A DNA stretch of 64,000 nucleotides from Schlesneria sp. DSM 10557. Its GTDB lineage: Bacteria > Planctomycetota > Planctomycetia > Planctomycetales > Planctomycetaceae. Positions 55,339 to 64,000 of the stretch are shown here, piece after piece; position 1 is the stretch's first letter, and each line of letters begins with the position of its first letter. Location of the stretch: NCBI RefSeq assembly GCF_041860085.1, contig NZ_CP124747.1, forward strand, positions 2,046,001-2,110,000, in the 5' to 3' direction. The notes under the pieces were generated by a model. That model saw nothing but the letters and a program-made list of their open reading frames with translations. It did not search any database and was not told the DNA's origin. A program made the position numbers and the translations under genes.

Positions 55339-56358
55339 TTACTTCTTCTGCTGCTCGCCCTGCATCGACAGCGCTTCATAAAACTGCTTCACCAGGTGTT
55401 CGTACTTCGGCAGCATTCTCTCGCCGTAGGTGTTCAGCAATTCTTCACGGACATGAACGGGTAGATGCCCCCAGACGTCCATCTCCAGCTTTCGCCGGCG
55501 TGCCGCTTCTTCAGCCGCCTTTCGGTCTGCTTGAGATTGGGGTGACGAGTCGACTCCGTTCTCACTCGACTCGCCCCCCTGCTGTTCGTCAGTGGAACCG
55601 GCCGCCTGACCTTGTGAGGCGGTACTCGACCCTGCAGAGCCGCGTGACCGCAGTCGCTGCTTTGAAGACCCTCCGCGACCGCCGCTGCGATTCTGTCCCG
55701 AGGAACCGCCTCCTCCCTGACTGGCACTTCCACCACCACCACCTCCTCCTCCCCCCCCGCCTCCACCACCCTTATTCGGCGGGGGATTCTCGAGTTGGTT
55801 GATGATGTCTTCCAGGTCCTGAATCACCTGCTTTTGAATCTTCTGCGTCTCTTCCGCAGTGGTCCCCTCGTCCAGCTTCGTGCCTGCGGCGCGCATTCCT
55901 TTCACAGCGCGGTCCATCTTGTCGACCTCTTCGGTGGTCGACTTCAAGGCGTTGACAGGAGAATCATCGACCTCCTTCATCAACTCCTCACCCAGCTTCT
56001 CAAGCAGCGATTTCTCCCTGACCTGTGGCTTGGCCTCTGGCTTGGCTTCTGGAACAGCTTCGGAAGCGGCTGGTTCTTTTGCCTTCTCTGCAGCCGCAGG
56101 GGAGGGCTCATCCGCAGTGACGACCGACGCACCGGCGATGAACGACACGACCAGGTAGCAACAGGTATTCAAACTGATCCAGTTCCAATATCCCGTTCGC
56201 CCCAACGAGACAGGATTCCATCTCAAGATGGCCCCTTTTTCGGAGCTGGCAGCCGCCTGGCCTGAATCCACCCGGACTGATCGATCGGGACGAGCCTGCC
56301 AGCAGGTCGGTCCAGCGGCTCTCTGCACTCTTTGGTATTCGCCCATGTTCTGTCGCAT
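55339..56358 (-). CDS. Exported or membrane-anchored protein with poly-Gly linker, companion of DUF4175-like gene
   Basis: The frame is 339 codons. An internal hydrophobic segment (TCCYLVVSFIAGASVVTA) suggests the real start is further in (a TTG near 56223 has AAAGGGG upstream). It is followed by an acidic/Ala/Lys stretch and helices (RAVKGMRAAGTKLDEGTTAE, QKQVIQDLEDIINQLENPPP). Then come 14 consecutive Gly, a Ser/Gly-rich linker, and a conserved-looking C terminus, LPVHVREELLNTYGERMLPK with YEHLVKQFYEAL. It lies directly after the 1,382-aa DUF4175-like gene on the same strand, so a joint envelope function is likely. Function unknown. Confidence 0.75.
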   Translation of the reverse strand: MRQNMGEYQRVQRAAGPTCWQARPDRSVRVDSGQAAASSEKGAILRWNPVSLGRTGYWNWISLNTCCYLVVSFIAGASVVTADEPSPAAAEKAKEPAASEAVPEAKPEAKPQVREKSLLEKLGEELMKEVDDSPVNALKSTTEEVDKMDRAVKGMRAAGTKLDEGTTAEETQKIQKQVIQDLEDIINQLENPPPNKGGGGGGGGGGGGGGSASQGGGGSSGQNRSGGRGGSSKQRLRSRGSAGSSTASQGQAAGSTDEQQGGESSENGVDSSPQSQADRKAAEEAARRRKLEMDVWGHLPVHVREELLNTYGERMLPKYEHLVKQFYEALSMQGEQQKK

Positions 56359-56415
56359 CCTTTGTCGGACTTTACCGACTTCGGCTCACTGACCCGCCTG
56401 CATCGAACAGCCGCG

Positions 56416-59400
56416 TCAGGGGTCGATTTTTGTTGCGTCTTCATCCTTGCGCCGTTCTTCCGCTTCCGCCTCTGCGGACTCTCCATCCGCTGGATCCGGC
56501 CGTTGCTGCAAGAACTTGGCAATCAGGTTTCGTGCGAAATCAGCCAGCTCAGCCTGCTCGCGTGCTAATTCATTTTTCTCTTCTTCCATTGCTGCGGGCA
56601 GGACCCCATTCTCGTCCCGGAACTGATCGAGCATTTGCGTCCGTTCGAGATATTCCTCCTGCAGCGTCTTCAGCAGTTTCAATTGCGCCAATTCTGGCAG
56701 CATATCACCGGGAGGTTGGGCCTGCTCGGGCTTTTCTTCTTCCTCTTTCCGTTCTTCAGAAAGCGTCTCCTGAGCTTCCTTTTCCCCTTGAGCCGGCTCC
56801 TGTTTCTTCTGCTCCTGCTTCAACACCGCCAGCAGACTGTCGATTTTGCGAATGGCGTCCCGTTCCAGCGTCTGCGTTTTTTCATCGGTCTGACGTTCGG
56901 CCAGTGCATCGGCAGCGAACTTCAATGTCCGGCCGAGTCGCTTGAGCACCAATGAAAAGACTTCGGCCGACGCCATGTTCTGCGAAAGTTCATCCGCCAC
57001 AAGCTGCAGTGAACGTTCCGTCTCTGCCAGTTCCAGCAGGGTCTTCACCTGACCGCGGGTCATCCTCCCTTCGCTGAGCTTTGCTTCTTCCAGACGGACC
57101 GTTTCCGCAATCACCGCATCCTGACGCTCGCGCAGAGACTTCAACTGGTCCTCAATCTTCTCCAGTTGCTCAAACGCCAGCCGCTCTTTGGCCACCCGTT
57201 TTTCCAGCGCCAGCTCCATTTCCACCTGGTCGAGATCTTCCAGCGCCTCGTCCATCGCCTGCTGCATTTCTTCGGCACCCTCTTCGTCATTCAGCTCCTG
57301 TGCCTGCTTCATGACATCATTCAGACGCTTGCGAGCGCGGTTGGCCGCTTCGGCCGCACCACGCAACTGCAGTCGCTCCAGCTTCCGCTCGGCCTTCGCC
57401 ATTCGCTCGGTCAGCTCTTCCTGCCGCCGCATCAGCTCTTCCTGTTGTTCCTGCTTTTCAAGCGATTCTTCCTGCTGATTCAGCTCATTGAATCGTTCCG
57501 CCAGATTCTGCTGCTCAGCACGGATCTCCTGAAACTCCTGCAGCGCTTCCTCGGTCTGCTGGAGGAACTGCTCGGTATTGTCGCTCGCCTGTCGCTTCAT
57601 CATCCGTTCGACTTCCTGCAGCTCGTTCATGGCCTGCTGCTGTGAGTCAGCAGCAGCACCCATGCGATTTTCTGCGAGGTTGTTCGCGGCTTCCTGAAGT
57701 TTGCTGGCGGTCTCCTGCTGCTGAAGCTCTTGTCCTGCCTCGCTCAGTCGCTCGGCGGTATCAGGATCATTTTTCTGCAGCAGCTCCGACGTTTTGTCGA
57801 GCTGCTTGCGGAATTGTTCGAGCTGTTCAGCAATCTTCCGCTGGCGATCCGCCAGTTTGTTGAGTTCGGCTTTTTCCTGTGTTGTCAGCTCCGCGTCCGA
57901 CTTCGACATGGTTTCCGCAGCCACCTGCGCTGCGTCCTGCTGCAGTCGCTCCTGATCGGCGATGACCGAGTTGAGATCCTTCGAGACGTCGCGGCGGTCT
58001 CGCCATTCGGTCAGCGAGTCCTGTAATTCACTGAGTGATTCCAGCGACCGGGCTTGTTGAGCGTGCGCTTCCGCCAGTGCCGATTGCAGTGACCGGGAAG
58101 GGGGGGATGGCGACTTCCGGGGAGATTCAGGAGGAACCGTTCCCTGATCGACGGGCTCCTCTTTTTTCGGCGCTGCCGATTCCTCTGCCCCCTCCGCTTT
58201 CGTTCCCTCTTCTGTTACCGAACTGACTGCGGGATCTTGAGTCTCAGGTGTGCCTGGTCCGGGACTCGCTTTGTCTTCAGTCCCTGCGGGAGGATCCGAC
58301 TTCGGATTGGAATTGGGCTGCTGGCCATTCTCACCTGACGGTTTCCCCTCAGTGGTCCCTTGCTCCTGACCACGGGACTCCTGCGTATCCGACTTCGCTG
58401 CGGACGACGAATTTGAGGTGGATGAGCGAGTACGCGAGCCCTCTTCCGTTCGCGCTGGTGAGGTACGCCCCTTGTTCTCGGGACGCCCCTGTTCGGCCAG
58501 TTTTTGGGCCTGCATCAATGCCCGTTCCGCCTCAGGGAGCGTCTCTCTGCCCAGAGTTCCCAGTTCGCTGACAACTCGTTGAAGCCGCTGTTCGGTCGCT
58601 TCGTCCGTGAGATGATTGGCACGGAATTCCTCGAGTATCTGTTGTGCTTGCGTCTCGACCCCATCGGCAGAATGAGTCAGTCGTGATGCCGCCTGTCGCT
58701 GCCCCAGTTCGGCGCGCTGCAGTTGATCCAGATCCTGATCACGCAGTTCCCCCACCGTCTCCAGTTGGGTCTGCAACTCTTCGGTTTGCTGCAAAGCCCG
58801 CTTCTGCAATTGTGTGGCCTGCTTCAAGTCCCCCAGCAGATCGCTCACCCGCATCGCGAGTTCTTTCTGCTTTTCATCGCCAGAAACAATCAGAATCGAA
58901 CGGGGAATACTCTTGCCGATGTGCGGCGGCCCCAGGTCATAGTCGTCTGTGGCTTCCCCGCGGAAAACGATCTTGGTTCCCGGTTCAGGGCTCAAGTCCG
59001 ACATCTTCCACTGATAAGTGGCCTTGTGCCGCTGCACACCCTCAGTCTGTTGCTCCTCGGTCTGTTCACCCTCAGCATCCTGCCCCGTGGGCTTGTCCCC
59101 ATCGGCCACGGAACGGAACAAGGGAATCAGCTTGAGCTGTTCGTCGTCGCCAACCTGATAGGCGATCCGCACGTCACGCAGGCCCAGATCGTCTTTCGCC
59201 AGTACGACGACTTCCAGTTCCGCATCTGCCGTCAGCAGGACGTCACTCGAGGGAGCTTCAATCGCCACATCCGGAACAGTGTCGGCAATTCCCCGCAGTT
59301 CATAGCGGACGGCTTCGCGGTCAGTGAACCCTTCCGTATCAGTCAGTTCGAACCAGTAGTTCGTCACGACCGCATCTTTCATTTGAAAAGTGGCGGAGAA

Positions 59401-60564
59401 TGTCTTGCGATCCTCTTCCAGTTCCAGGGATACGGGAGGCTGGTCTCCGATCCGCAGTTTGGCCATCTTCAGCGGCTTGTCCGCCGTGGCCCGGATCGCG
59501 ATCGTGGTTCCCAGCAATCCCTGAACGTGTCCCACCCCTTCGGGCAAGACCTGCACCTGCTGTTTTGCATAGGGTGGGGGCGTCTGCGTGACTTGAAGGG
59601 ATTCAATGCCCGGTGGGGGCACCACATCAACCTGGTAAAATGGCATGACATGGTCATCCCCCCCGGTGGCGCGAAACCAAATCGATCCACGTGTCGCGAT
59701 CCAACTGATGACGGCTGTTTCGTGAGACTTGCCGTTTTCATCCCGAACCGTTGTCTGTCGCAGTGAATCCCGCAGTACAGGGCTGTCCAGTTCGTTCTGG
59801 TACTCAAACCAGACTCGTTCCGGGAGTCCTCCCCGCTCATTCTCGACATACAGTTCCAGCGTATCGCCCCGCGCAAGCTGGATCGGCTGCCCCGGCACAA
59901 AGTCGACGGGTGACAGGTCTGCACGCAACAGTTTCAGTTCCACCGCCCGTGGCCAGGGGATATCGGAAAAAGGAAACATCATCCGCTGAACCGAAGTCGC
60001 CGCTTCAAGAGGCCGCAACAGGACAACGAGCGCAGTCACCAGAAAGACCGCAGCCCCTGCGAGTGTCACATTGCGAATCGCACGGGCTTCGACAATATCC
60101 TCGGGCTCAATTTTTTCCAGATCTTTTAACGCCTGCCCAACAACCGCCTGCTGCAGTTCGGGCGAGCCGAGACGGGAATCAATTCGATGCTCCAGGAATT
60201 CGACCGCACTCAGCAGTCGATTATTCAGGCCGGGGTACTGCCGTTCGACACGACTTGCCAGGAAGGCTCCGGAAAGGGGAGTACGAAGGGGGGCAATCAG
60301 TTGCCGCCAGAGCATCCACCCCGACAATCCCAACAGAGCCAGTCCGAGCACCAGTCGCGTCCCGGAATCGTCGAAATGCATTAACCAGTCGAGAGTTCCG
60401 GTGACCAGCAGCCCCCCCAGAAAGGCCACACTCAGCCAGCCCAGACCGGAAACCCAGGTCAGCAGTCGAATCCGATTACGCAGATCGGCGAGATGTTCGC
60501 TGACGATGATTTCCTCGGTCGAGGAAGAGCGAGAGAGTTTAGTCAGCGAACTGTTGGTCGGCAT
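56416..60564 (-). CDS. DUF4175-like giant membrane/coiled-coil protein
   Basis: The 1,382-aa protein has N-terminal membrane segments (LTWVSGLGWLSVAFLGGLLV, RLVLGLALLGLSGWMLWRQL and VTLAGAAVFLVTALVVLL). A beta-rich exported region of several hundred residues follows (for example VDVVPPPGIESLQVTQTPPP, YELRGIADTVPDVAIEAPSS). A very long Gln/Glu-rich coiled coil runs from about 610 to the end, with Pro/Ser/Thr-rich spacers around 730-850. The layout fits the DUF4175 family, often clustered with MoxR/DUF58/vWA genes in planctomycetes. The ATG at 60564 has AGGAG upstream. Likely a structural or signalling envelope protein. Confidence 0.85.
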   Translation of the reverse strand: MPTNSSLTKLSRSSSTEEIIVSEHLADLRNRIRLLTWVSGLGWLSVAFLGGLLVTGTLDWLMHFDDSGTRLVLGLALLGLSGWMLWRQLIAPLRTPLSGAFLASRVERQYPGLNNRLLSAVEFLEHRIDSRLGSPELQQAVVGQALKDLEKIEPEDIVEARAIRNVTLAGAAVFLVTALVVLLRPLEAATSVQRMMFPFSDIPWPRAVELKLLRADLSPVDFVPGQPIQLARGDTLELYVENERGGLPERVWFEYQNELDSPVLRDSLRQTTVRDENGKSHETAVISWIATRGSIWFRATGGDDHVMPFYQVDVVPPPGIESLQVTQTPPPYAKQQVQVLPEGVGHVQGLLGTTIAIRATADKPLKMAKLRIGDQPPVSLELEEDRKTFSATFQMKDAVVTNYWFELTDTEGFTDREAVRYELRGIADTVPDVAIEAPSSDVLLTADAELEVVVLAKDDLGLRDVRIAYQVGDDEQLKLIPLFRSVADGDKPTGQDAEGEQTEEQQTEGVQRHKATYQWKMSDLSPEPGTKIVFRGEATDDYDLGPPHIGKSIPRSILIVSGDEKQKELAMRVSDLLGDLKQATQLQKRALQQTEELQTQLETVGELRDQDLDQLQRAELGQRQAASRLTHSADGVETQAQQILEEFRANHLTDEATEQRLQRVVSELGTLGRETLPEAERALMQAQKLAEQGRPENKGRTSPARTEEGSRTRSSTSNSSSAAKSDTQESRGQEQGTTEGKPSGENGQQPNSNPKSDPPAGTEDKASPGPGTPETQDPAVSSVTEEGTKAEGAEESAAPKKEEPVDQGTVPPESPRKSPSPPSRSLQSALAEAHAQQARSLESLSELQDSLTEWRDRRDVSKDLNSVIADQERLQQDAAQVAAETMSKSDAELTTQEKAELNKLADRQRKIAEQLEQFRKQLDKTSELLQKNDPDTAERLSEAGQELQQQETASKLQEAANNLAENRMGAAADSQQQAMNELQEVERMMKRQASDNTEQFLQQTEEALQEFQEIRAEQQNLAERFNELNQQEESLEKQEQQEELMRRQEELTERMAKAERKLERLQLRGAAEAANRARKRLNDVMKQAQELNDEEGAEEMQQAMDEALEDLDQVEMELALEKRVAKERLAFEQLEKIEDQLKSLRERQDAVIAETVRLEEAKLSEGRMTRGQVKTLLELAETERSLQLVADELSQNMASAEVFSLVLKRLGRTLKFAADALAERQTDEKTQTLERDAIRKIDSLLAVLKQEQKKQEPAQGEKEAQETLSEERKEEEEKPEQAQPPGDMLPELAQLKLLKTLQEEYLERTQMLDQFRDENGVLPAAMEEEKNELAREQAELADFARNLIAKFLQQRPDPADGESAEAEAEERRKDEDATKIDP

Positions 60565-61054
60565 CAGTCACTCCTGGTCAACGTCCCGTCGGATCGTTAC
60601 CTACAGCCAAAATCGACACCGTCTATTGTAGTCGCTGAGAACACCGCCTGTAACGGTACGATTGTCAGCTTCTCGCCGGGACCAGCCCCCCCACAGCATT
60701 ATCTCACATCCCGATGACTCCGCAGTATGCTACCCGGAAGGCCCTGTCGTCCGAACAGCCGCAGGGCGAACAACCGATTCGACCACGCCCCCAATGCTCA
60801 AAGGGGACGATCTCACCACCGCGAGCGGGCACTCAAACCAAACCCCGTCCACGAAGCACCCTCAACAAACCACTGCCGACAAACTACCGTCTCGCGAGTC
60901 GTCGACTGCCAATCTGTTCTCATCCAGGCATACAAGATGCAGTTCAACCTGCGAGAGTTCCTTTGATCACTCATCCGATGGCATTTTGCGACCGCTCATT
61001 CCGACCACGTGTCCCGACTAACGCAGTGAACAGACTCTTCCACGGAGCAACGTC
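60565..61054. other. Divergent intergenic region
   Basis: This lies between the DUF4175-like gene (minus) and the M48 protease (plus). No gene is supported. It should hold both promoters. Confidence 0.4.
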
Positions 61055-62026
61055 ATGCGAATTTCTGGCATTCGTTCCGACCCACGGCTCCGAAAGGGGC
61101 TTGCTTTAGCCCTTGCGGTAACAGGCCTGATACCGGTCTGGTCGGGCCACCCGACGTTCGCTCAGCCGGACAGCTTTCCTTTCGAGATCCCTGCGAATCC
61201 AGGGGACATCCTGGAAAAAATGTTCGGTGAGGATACTGCAGACGAACGGGCCGAACTGGAAAAGATCTCGATCGCAATCGCGGACGAACAGAAGTTCGGT
61301 GAGCAACTTCAGGAGGCCGCATTCGATACACTGGCAAATTCTGAAATCGCCCTGGAGAAGCAGGGACGAGACGTTGAATACCTGCAAAGCCTGGTCTCAA
61401 CGCTCCAACCTTTCATGCGCAATAAAGAGCGCTACAAATCCATTCGGGTGATCGTCGCCCGGTCCCCCCGTATCGACGCTCGTTCCTACCCCGGCGGGAC
61501 ACTGATTTTCTTTGAAGGTCTGCTGGACACGGTTCCCAACGAAGCGGCGCTGGTCGGCATTGTCGGACATGAACTGTCGCATCTGGATCGTGGCCATCAA
61601 TTACTGCCGCTGCGGCGAATGCAGCTTCTGGAAAAATCACTTCCCGCTTCCGATCCCGGGAAAGCACAAAAACCTCTGGACCCGCGCCTCATTAAGTTAT
61701 GGGCTCGCCCCTTCCGGCCAGAAGATGAACGAGCCGCCGACCTCGACGGTGTCCGATGGTCATTTCAGGCAGGCTACGACCCAAGAGAAATGGCCAAAGT
61801 CTTCCAGAAAAACCCTGCGAAACAGCCGCCTCCCGACGAACTGGGCACTCTCGACTGGCCCAGCTTCTTCCGCTCGCACCCCTACAACCCCGAGCGACAC
61901 GCGGCCATCCTGAAGGAATCGAGGCGGCTACAGCAACAAGCCCCGCCCGCCGAACCACTCTTCATCGGACGCGAAAACCTGAAAAAACGCTTTTCACGAA
62001 CGCAGGAATCCGCCGCCACCCAGTAG
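61055..62026 (+). CDS. Secreted M48-family zinc metallopeptidase
   Basis: The 323-aa product has a signal peptide (GLALALAVTGLIPVWSG). The HExxH zinc motif lies in GIVGHELSHLDRGHQLL (first His about 172). The third ligand region is RPEDERAADLDGVRWSFQAG, as in the M48 group that includes BepA/LoiP. Such enzymes act in the periplasm on misfolded envelope proteins. The motif YPGGTLIFFEGLLDTVPNEA is also typical. The ATG at 61055 has GGAGCAACGTC upstream. No C-terminal TPR region is visible, so it is closer in size to LoiP than BepA. Confidence 0.92.
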   Translation: MRISGIRSDPRLRKGLALALAVTGLIPVWSGHPTFAQPDSFPFEIPANPGDILEKMFGEDTADERAELEKISIAIADEQKFGEQLQEAAFDTLANSEIALEKQGRDVEYLQSLVSTLQPFMRNKERYKSIRVIVARSPRIDARSYPGGTLIFFEGLLDTVPNEAALVGIVGHELSHLDRGHQLLPLRRMQLLEKSLPASDPGKAQKPLDPRLIKLWARPFRPEDERAADLDGVRWSFQAGYDPREMAKVFQKNPAKQPPPDELGTLDWPSFFRSHPYNPERHAAILKESRRLQQQAPPAEPLFIGRENLKKRFSRTQESAATQ

Positions 62027-62802
62027 GGGCCGGACTGCTAACTACCAAGGACGAAACCACAACAGAGACGTCCGCATCCCAATAAAATGCCTCGCCACCT
62101 CAAGCCCTCCCATCCCGCGCGCCTTGAGCATCTTCGTTGAGCATCTTCGTTGAGCACCTTCGTTGAGCACCTTCGTTGAGCACCTTCCCTGAGCACCTTC
62201 CCTGAGCATCTTCCCTGAGTATCTTCCCTGAGCACCTTCCTTGAGCACCTTCCTTGAGCACCTTCCACCGACCCCCTCTGCAGCCAGTTCGTGAAGTCCG
62301 AGTTCCACAAGCGAATGCCCGGCACATGATCAACAATGGCCGCAGGTCATTCGCGGCATGACCACACTTCACCGTCAAGAGACACGAGTCGCCATCTCGT
62401 TCGCGCCAATGCACCGAATCGCGGCCGAAAAGAGATGGGGCAGAAAGAGGGATTGATAACGACACTCGTCCAAGCTACCGCAGCAGCCTGGACAAGGACG
62501 ATCCCAAGAATAACAACGACTCCCCAGCACGCAGCGCCAATCTCCACCCCGCTTCCAATCATTTGGACGCAAGGCGAAACGGACCAACGTGAGCGGTCGC
62601 TGAGAAAAATCTAGAAAAACGGTCGCCCTGCTTACGCATTGCGACCTTGTTGCCCCGTGGGCAGAGCCTTCGAATGTTTTGTCTTTGTTGCGGGAAGACT
62701 TTCAGGCCCGGATTGATGACACACCTGCCCACGCATTTGATCGCGGAGAGGATCCAGCCACCGTAACGGAACGGAAAAAATCACGCGATAGAAGGGTGCG
62801 GA
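62027..62802. other. Intergenic with tandem repeat
   Basis: It contains the 13-bp tandem array (62124-62266). Otherwise no gene is supported; overlapping minus-strand frames through the array are produced by the repeat itself. Confidence 0.5.
62124..62266. repeat. Tandem repeat, 11 copies of a 13-bp unit
   Basis: The consensus is TTGAGCACCTTCC. Eleven units run without spacers. Variants are the first base (T/C), CAC/CAT/TAT at the centre and the last base (G in the first four units, C later). The order of variants suggests stepwise expansion. Because 13 is not a multiple of 3, all three minus-strand frames stay open with a 13-residue period. Confidence 0.95.
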
Positions 62803-63024
62803 ATGAAAGGCAGAGTCACATTTTCCAGTGAACTCTTTCCATGGGGGAGAGCTCCCGTTCCGGGGACTTATCCTTTGGATGTTGCAGGAGACGCAGAGGA
62901 GCCCTCCGTGTCATTACAGGATGGCTCTGTGGTTGCTGTCAGCCAATCCGATGAAAAACCCTTGACAGCAGGCCAGCAAGGGGTTTTCATTGCGGATCAA
63001 TCCAACTGTCGAGTGCACAAATAG
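62803..63024 (+). CDS. Doubtful small hypothetical protein
   Basis: A 73-codon frame starts at an ATG with a GGTGCGGA ribosome-like site. It reads VTFSSELFPWGRAPVPGTYP with no family features. A 14-bp inverted repeat (62951-62964 with 62977-62990, one mismatch, ATGAAAA/TTTTCAT outer ends) lies inside it and looks like a terminator. That argues against coding. Confidence 0.25.
   Translation: MKGRVTFSSELFPWGRAPVPGTYPLDVAGDAEEPSVSLQDGSVVAVSQSDEKPLTAGQQGVFIADQSNCRVHK
62951..62990. terminator. Possible hairpin terminator
   Basis: ATGAAAAACCCTTG and CAAGGGGTTTTCAT pair over 14 positions with one mismatch around a 12-nt loop. The right arm ends in TTTTCAT. It could serve the region downstream of the M48 gene, or the minus strand. 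Confidence 0.4.
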
Positions 63025-63057
63025 TTTGCGGCAGGCGGGTCGATGCTCAGCCCTTCT

Positions 63058-63261
63058 TCAGTGTGACTTGATCATCGGCGGAGGCTGAAGCTGAACGAGT
63101 CCCTGGGCCTGGTCTGTCTCTTTTGCCGGGCAGCCCTGGCAGCCTCCGCAGCAGGAGCCGGAGGCGGGTGTTCCGAAGAGCCGACGGATGCGGAGCAGGA
63201 GGATCGCAGCGGCCCACAGGACAAGGGCTGCCACGATCACCATTTGCCAGGCTGTACTCAT
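63058..63261 (-). CDS. Small Cys-rich membrane protein (FeoB-associated-like)
   Basis: The 67-aa product begins MSTAWQMVIVAALVLWAAAI, one membrane segment. It continues with a basic stretch and a cysteine cluster, SGSCCGGCQGCPAKE, that looks suited to binding metal. This layout matches FeoB-associated Cys-rich membrane proteins, though no feoAB genes are in the window. The start at 63261 has GGAGCG upstream; the longer frame is not family-like. It lies just downstream of the dehydrogenase gene on the same strand. Confidence 0.7.
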   Translation of the reverse strand: MSTAWQMVIVAALVLWAAAILLLRIRRLFGTPASGSCCGGCQGCPAKETDQAQGLVQLQPPPMIKSH

Positions 63262-63314
63262 GATCTCGCTCCGCATCCATCTCACGCCCGACGACCAATG
63301 CCGCATCGTCAATT

Positions 63315-64000
63315 TTAGCCCTTGGCAGACCATTTCCAATCGGTGACGCCGGGAAGATTGCGGATCGCTTCTGTGGGCCAGCCTCCCTGAGACAGCGAAA
63401 TGATCGTTTCGGCACTCATTTTCAGCGTATCGTGATGCGATTCGTCATCGAGCCCGGCCAGATGACCACTCAACAGGACATTCTCCATCTTGAGCAACGG
63501 GCTGTCTCCCGGCAGCGGTTCCACTTCGAAGACGTCCAGGCCTGCTCCGCGCAGGTGACCCGACTTCAAAGCGTCGATCAACGCGTTCTCATCAACCAGC
63601 AGACCACGAGCCGTATTGATGAAGACAGAACCCGGTTTCATCAGGCCGAAGGTTCTGGCATTCATGATATGTTTCGTCTCGGCCCCCATCGGCAGGTGCA
63701 GGGTGACGTAGTCAGAGACGCGCAGCAGGTCTTCAAACGAGGCAAGCTGAATGCCCCACTGTTCACAGAATTCTCGCTGCGAACAAGGATCAAATGCGAC
63801 CACTTTCATTCCCAGACCGACGGCACGCGTTGCGACCGCGCGGCCGATTCGTCCCAGTCCCACAATGCCGATGGTCCGTCCCATCACCCGCGGTGTCGAC
63901 GCACGGAGCCAGGTGCAGGCCCGGACCTGCTGGTCGCGGGCGGGGAAGCCGCGTGCCACGCCCAGCAGCAAGGCGAACGTATGTTCTGCGACGGCGTGAT
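63315..64000 (-). CDS. D-isomer-specific 2-hydroxyacid dehydrogenase, 5' end outside window
   Basis: The frame is open to the window end, so the N-terminal part is missing. At the edge it reads DHAVAEHTFALLLGVARG, the usual sequence before the NAD domain. Then come GRTIGIVGLGRIGRAVATRA (dinucleotide-binding GxGxxG), the catalytic Arg in INTARGLLVDENALIDAL, Glu in LDVFEVEPLPGDSPLL and His in LSGHLAGLDDES. It reduces 2-keto acids or oxidises D-2-hydroxy acids with NAD(P), possibly of the phosphoglycerate dehydrogenase-like group. The exact substrate is not evident. Confidence 0.92.
   Translation of the reverse strand, partial: HAVAEHTFALLLGVARGFPARDQQVRACTWLRASTPRVMGRTIGIVGLGRIGRAVATRAVGLGMKVVAFDPCSQREFCEQWGIQLASFEDLLRVSDYVTLHLPMGAETKHIMNARTFGLMKPGSVFINTARGLLVDENALIDALKSGHLRGAGLDVFEVEPLPGDSPLLKMENVLLSGHLAGLDDESHHDTLKMSAETIISLSQGGWPTEAIRNLPGVTDWKWSAKG

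Noticed and set aside
57166-57645. Plus-strand Leu/Phe-rich frame of 159 codons resembling a membrane protein
   Set aside because: It is the complement of Glu/Gln-rich coiled-coil codons of the DUF4175-like gene, which read as Leu/Phe/Ser on the other strand.
62124-62266. Tandem array considered as a CRISPR
   Set aside because: Units are 13 bp with no spacers and no cas genes nearby.
62038-62465. Three overlapping minus-strand frames of about 90-120 codons with a 13-residue period
   Set aside because: They are produced by the 13-bp tandem repeat, which keeps all frames open; no start signal or conserved flank.

Overview
This 64 kb window most likely comes from a planctomycete chromosome (Planctomycetales/Planctomycetaceae type). 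The evidence is the gene content. It has a DUF1559 prepilin-like protein plus the wreck of a second one, tandem formylglycine sulfatases, two PQQ-propeller proteins that open with the WxQFRGPNGS motif, a PVC-type protein with a beta-propeller and a C-terminal CxxCH haem domain, a PEP-CTERM protein, a DUF4175-like coiled-coil giant, a secreted ChbG/YdjC deacetylase and an OprO/P-type porin. The core sequence is fairly GC-rich. No rRNA, tRNA or CRISPR array was recognised.

Layout. 0.2-5.3 kb: a same-strand cluster of prepilin-like protein, carboxypeptidase-regulatory-like lipoprotein and two sulfatases, which looks like a sulfated-glycan unit. 5.3-6.7 kb: convergent PQQ-propeller gene. 7.0-9.4 kb: a frameshifted transglutaminase-like gene fragment lies against a complete group II intron. 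That intron sits directly after the intrinsic terminator of an IscA/ErpA-type Fe-S gene (9.5-9.8 kb), which is group IIC behaviour. 10-25.3 kb: STAS protein, an unrecognised secreted protein, cytochrome P450, an unknown protein translationally coupled to a PQQ/EF-hand propeller, PEP-CTERM protein, glycosyltransferase, a duplicated-domain secreted protein, leuB, the DUF1559 pseudogene and an AHSA1-type protein.

25.7-36.2 kb is an accessory island with lower-GC genes and four complete insertion sequences whose ends can be read: IS4-type with an 11-bp target duplication, IS630-type with TA ends, IS5-type with an A-AAA-AAG -1 frameshift site, and ISAs1-type with a 10-bp duplication. The ISAs1 element splits a small membrane-protein gene, and the intact ancestral reading frame can be rebuilt across it. 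Single accessory genes, including a leucine-rich-repeat membrane protein that starts 4 nt after a run of 19 G, are separated by copies of a dispersed repeat with core CCGGGACACAGC. This gives a cassette-like arrangement, the most unusual feature of the window.

36.2-64 kb: housekeeping and envelope functions: ChbG/YdjC, a frameshifted beta-barrel gene, the PVC cytochrome, a porin, a MoxR-like ATPase/vWA pair, an esterase, a small c-type cytochrome-like protein, an ABM monooxygenase, a HEAT-repeat lipoprotein, HtpG, the DUF4175-like pair, an M48 protease followed by an 11-copy 13-bp tandem repeat, a Cys-rich membrane peptide and a truncated D-2-hydroxyacid dehydrogenase. All family names come from reading motifs and recalled family features. 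No database search was run.
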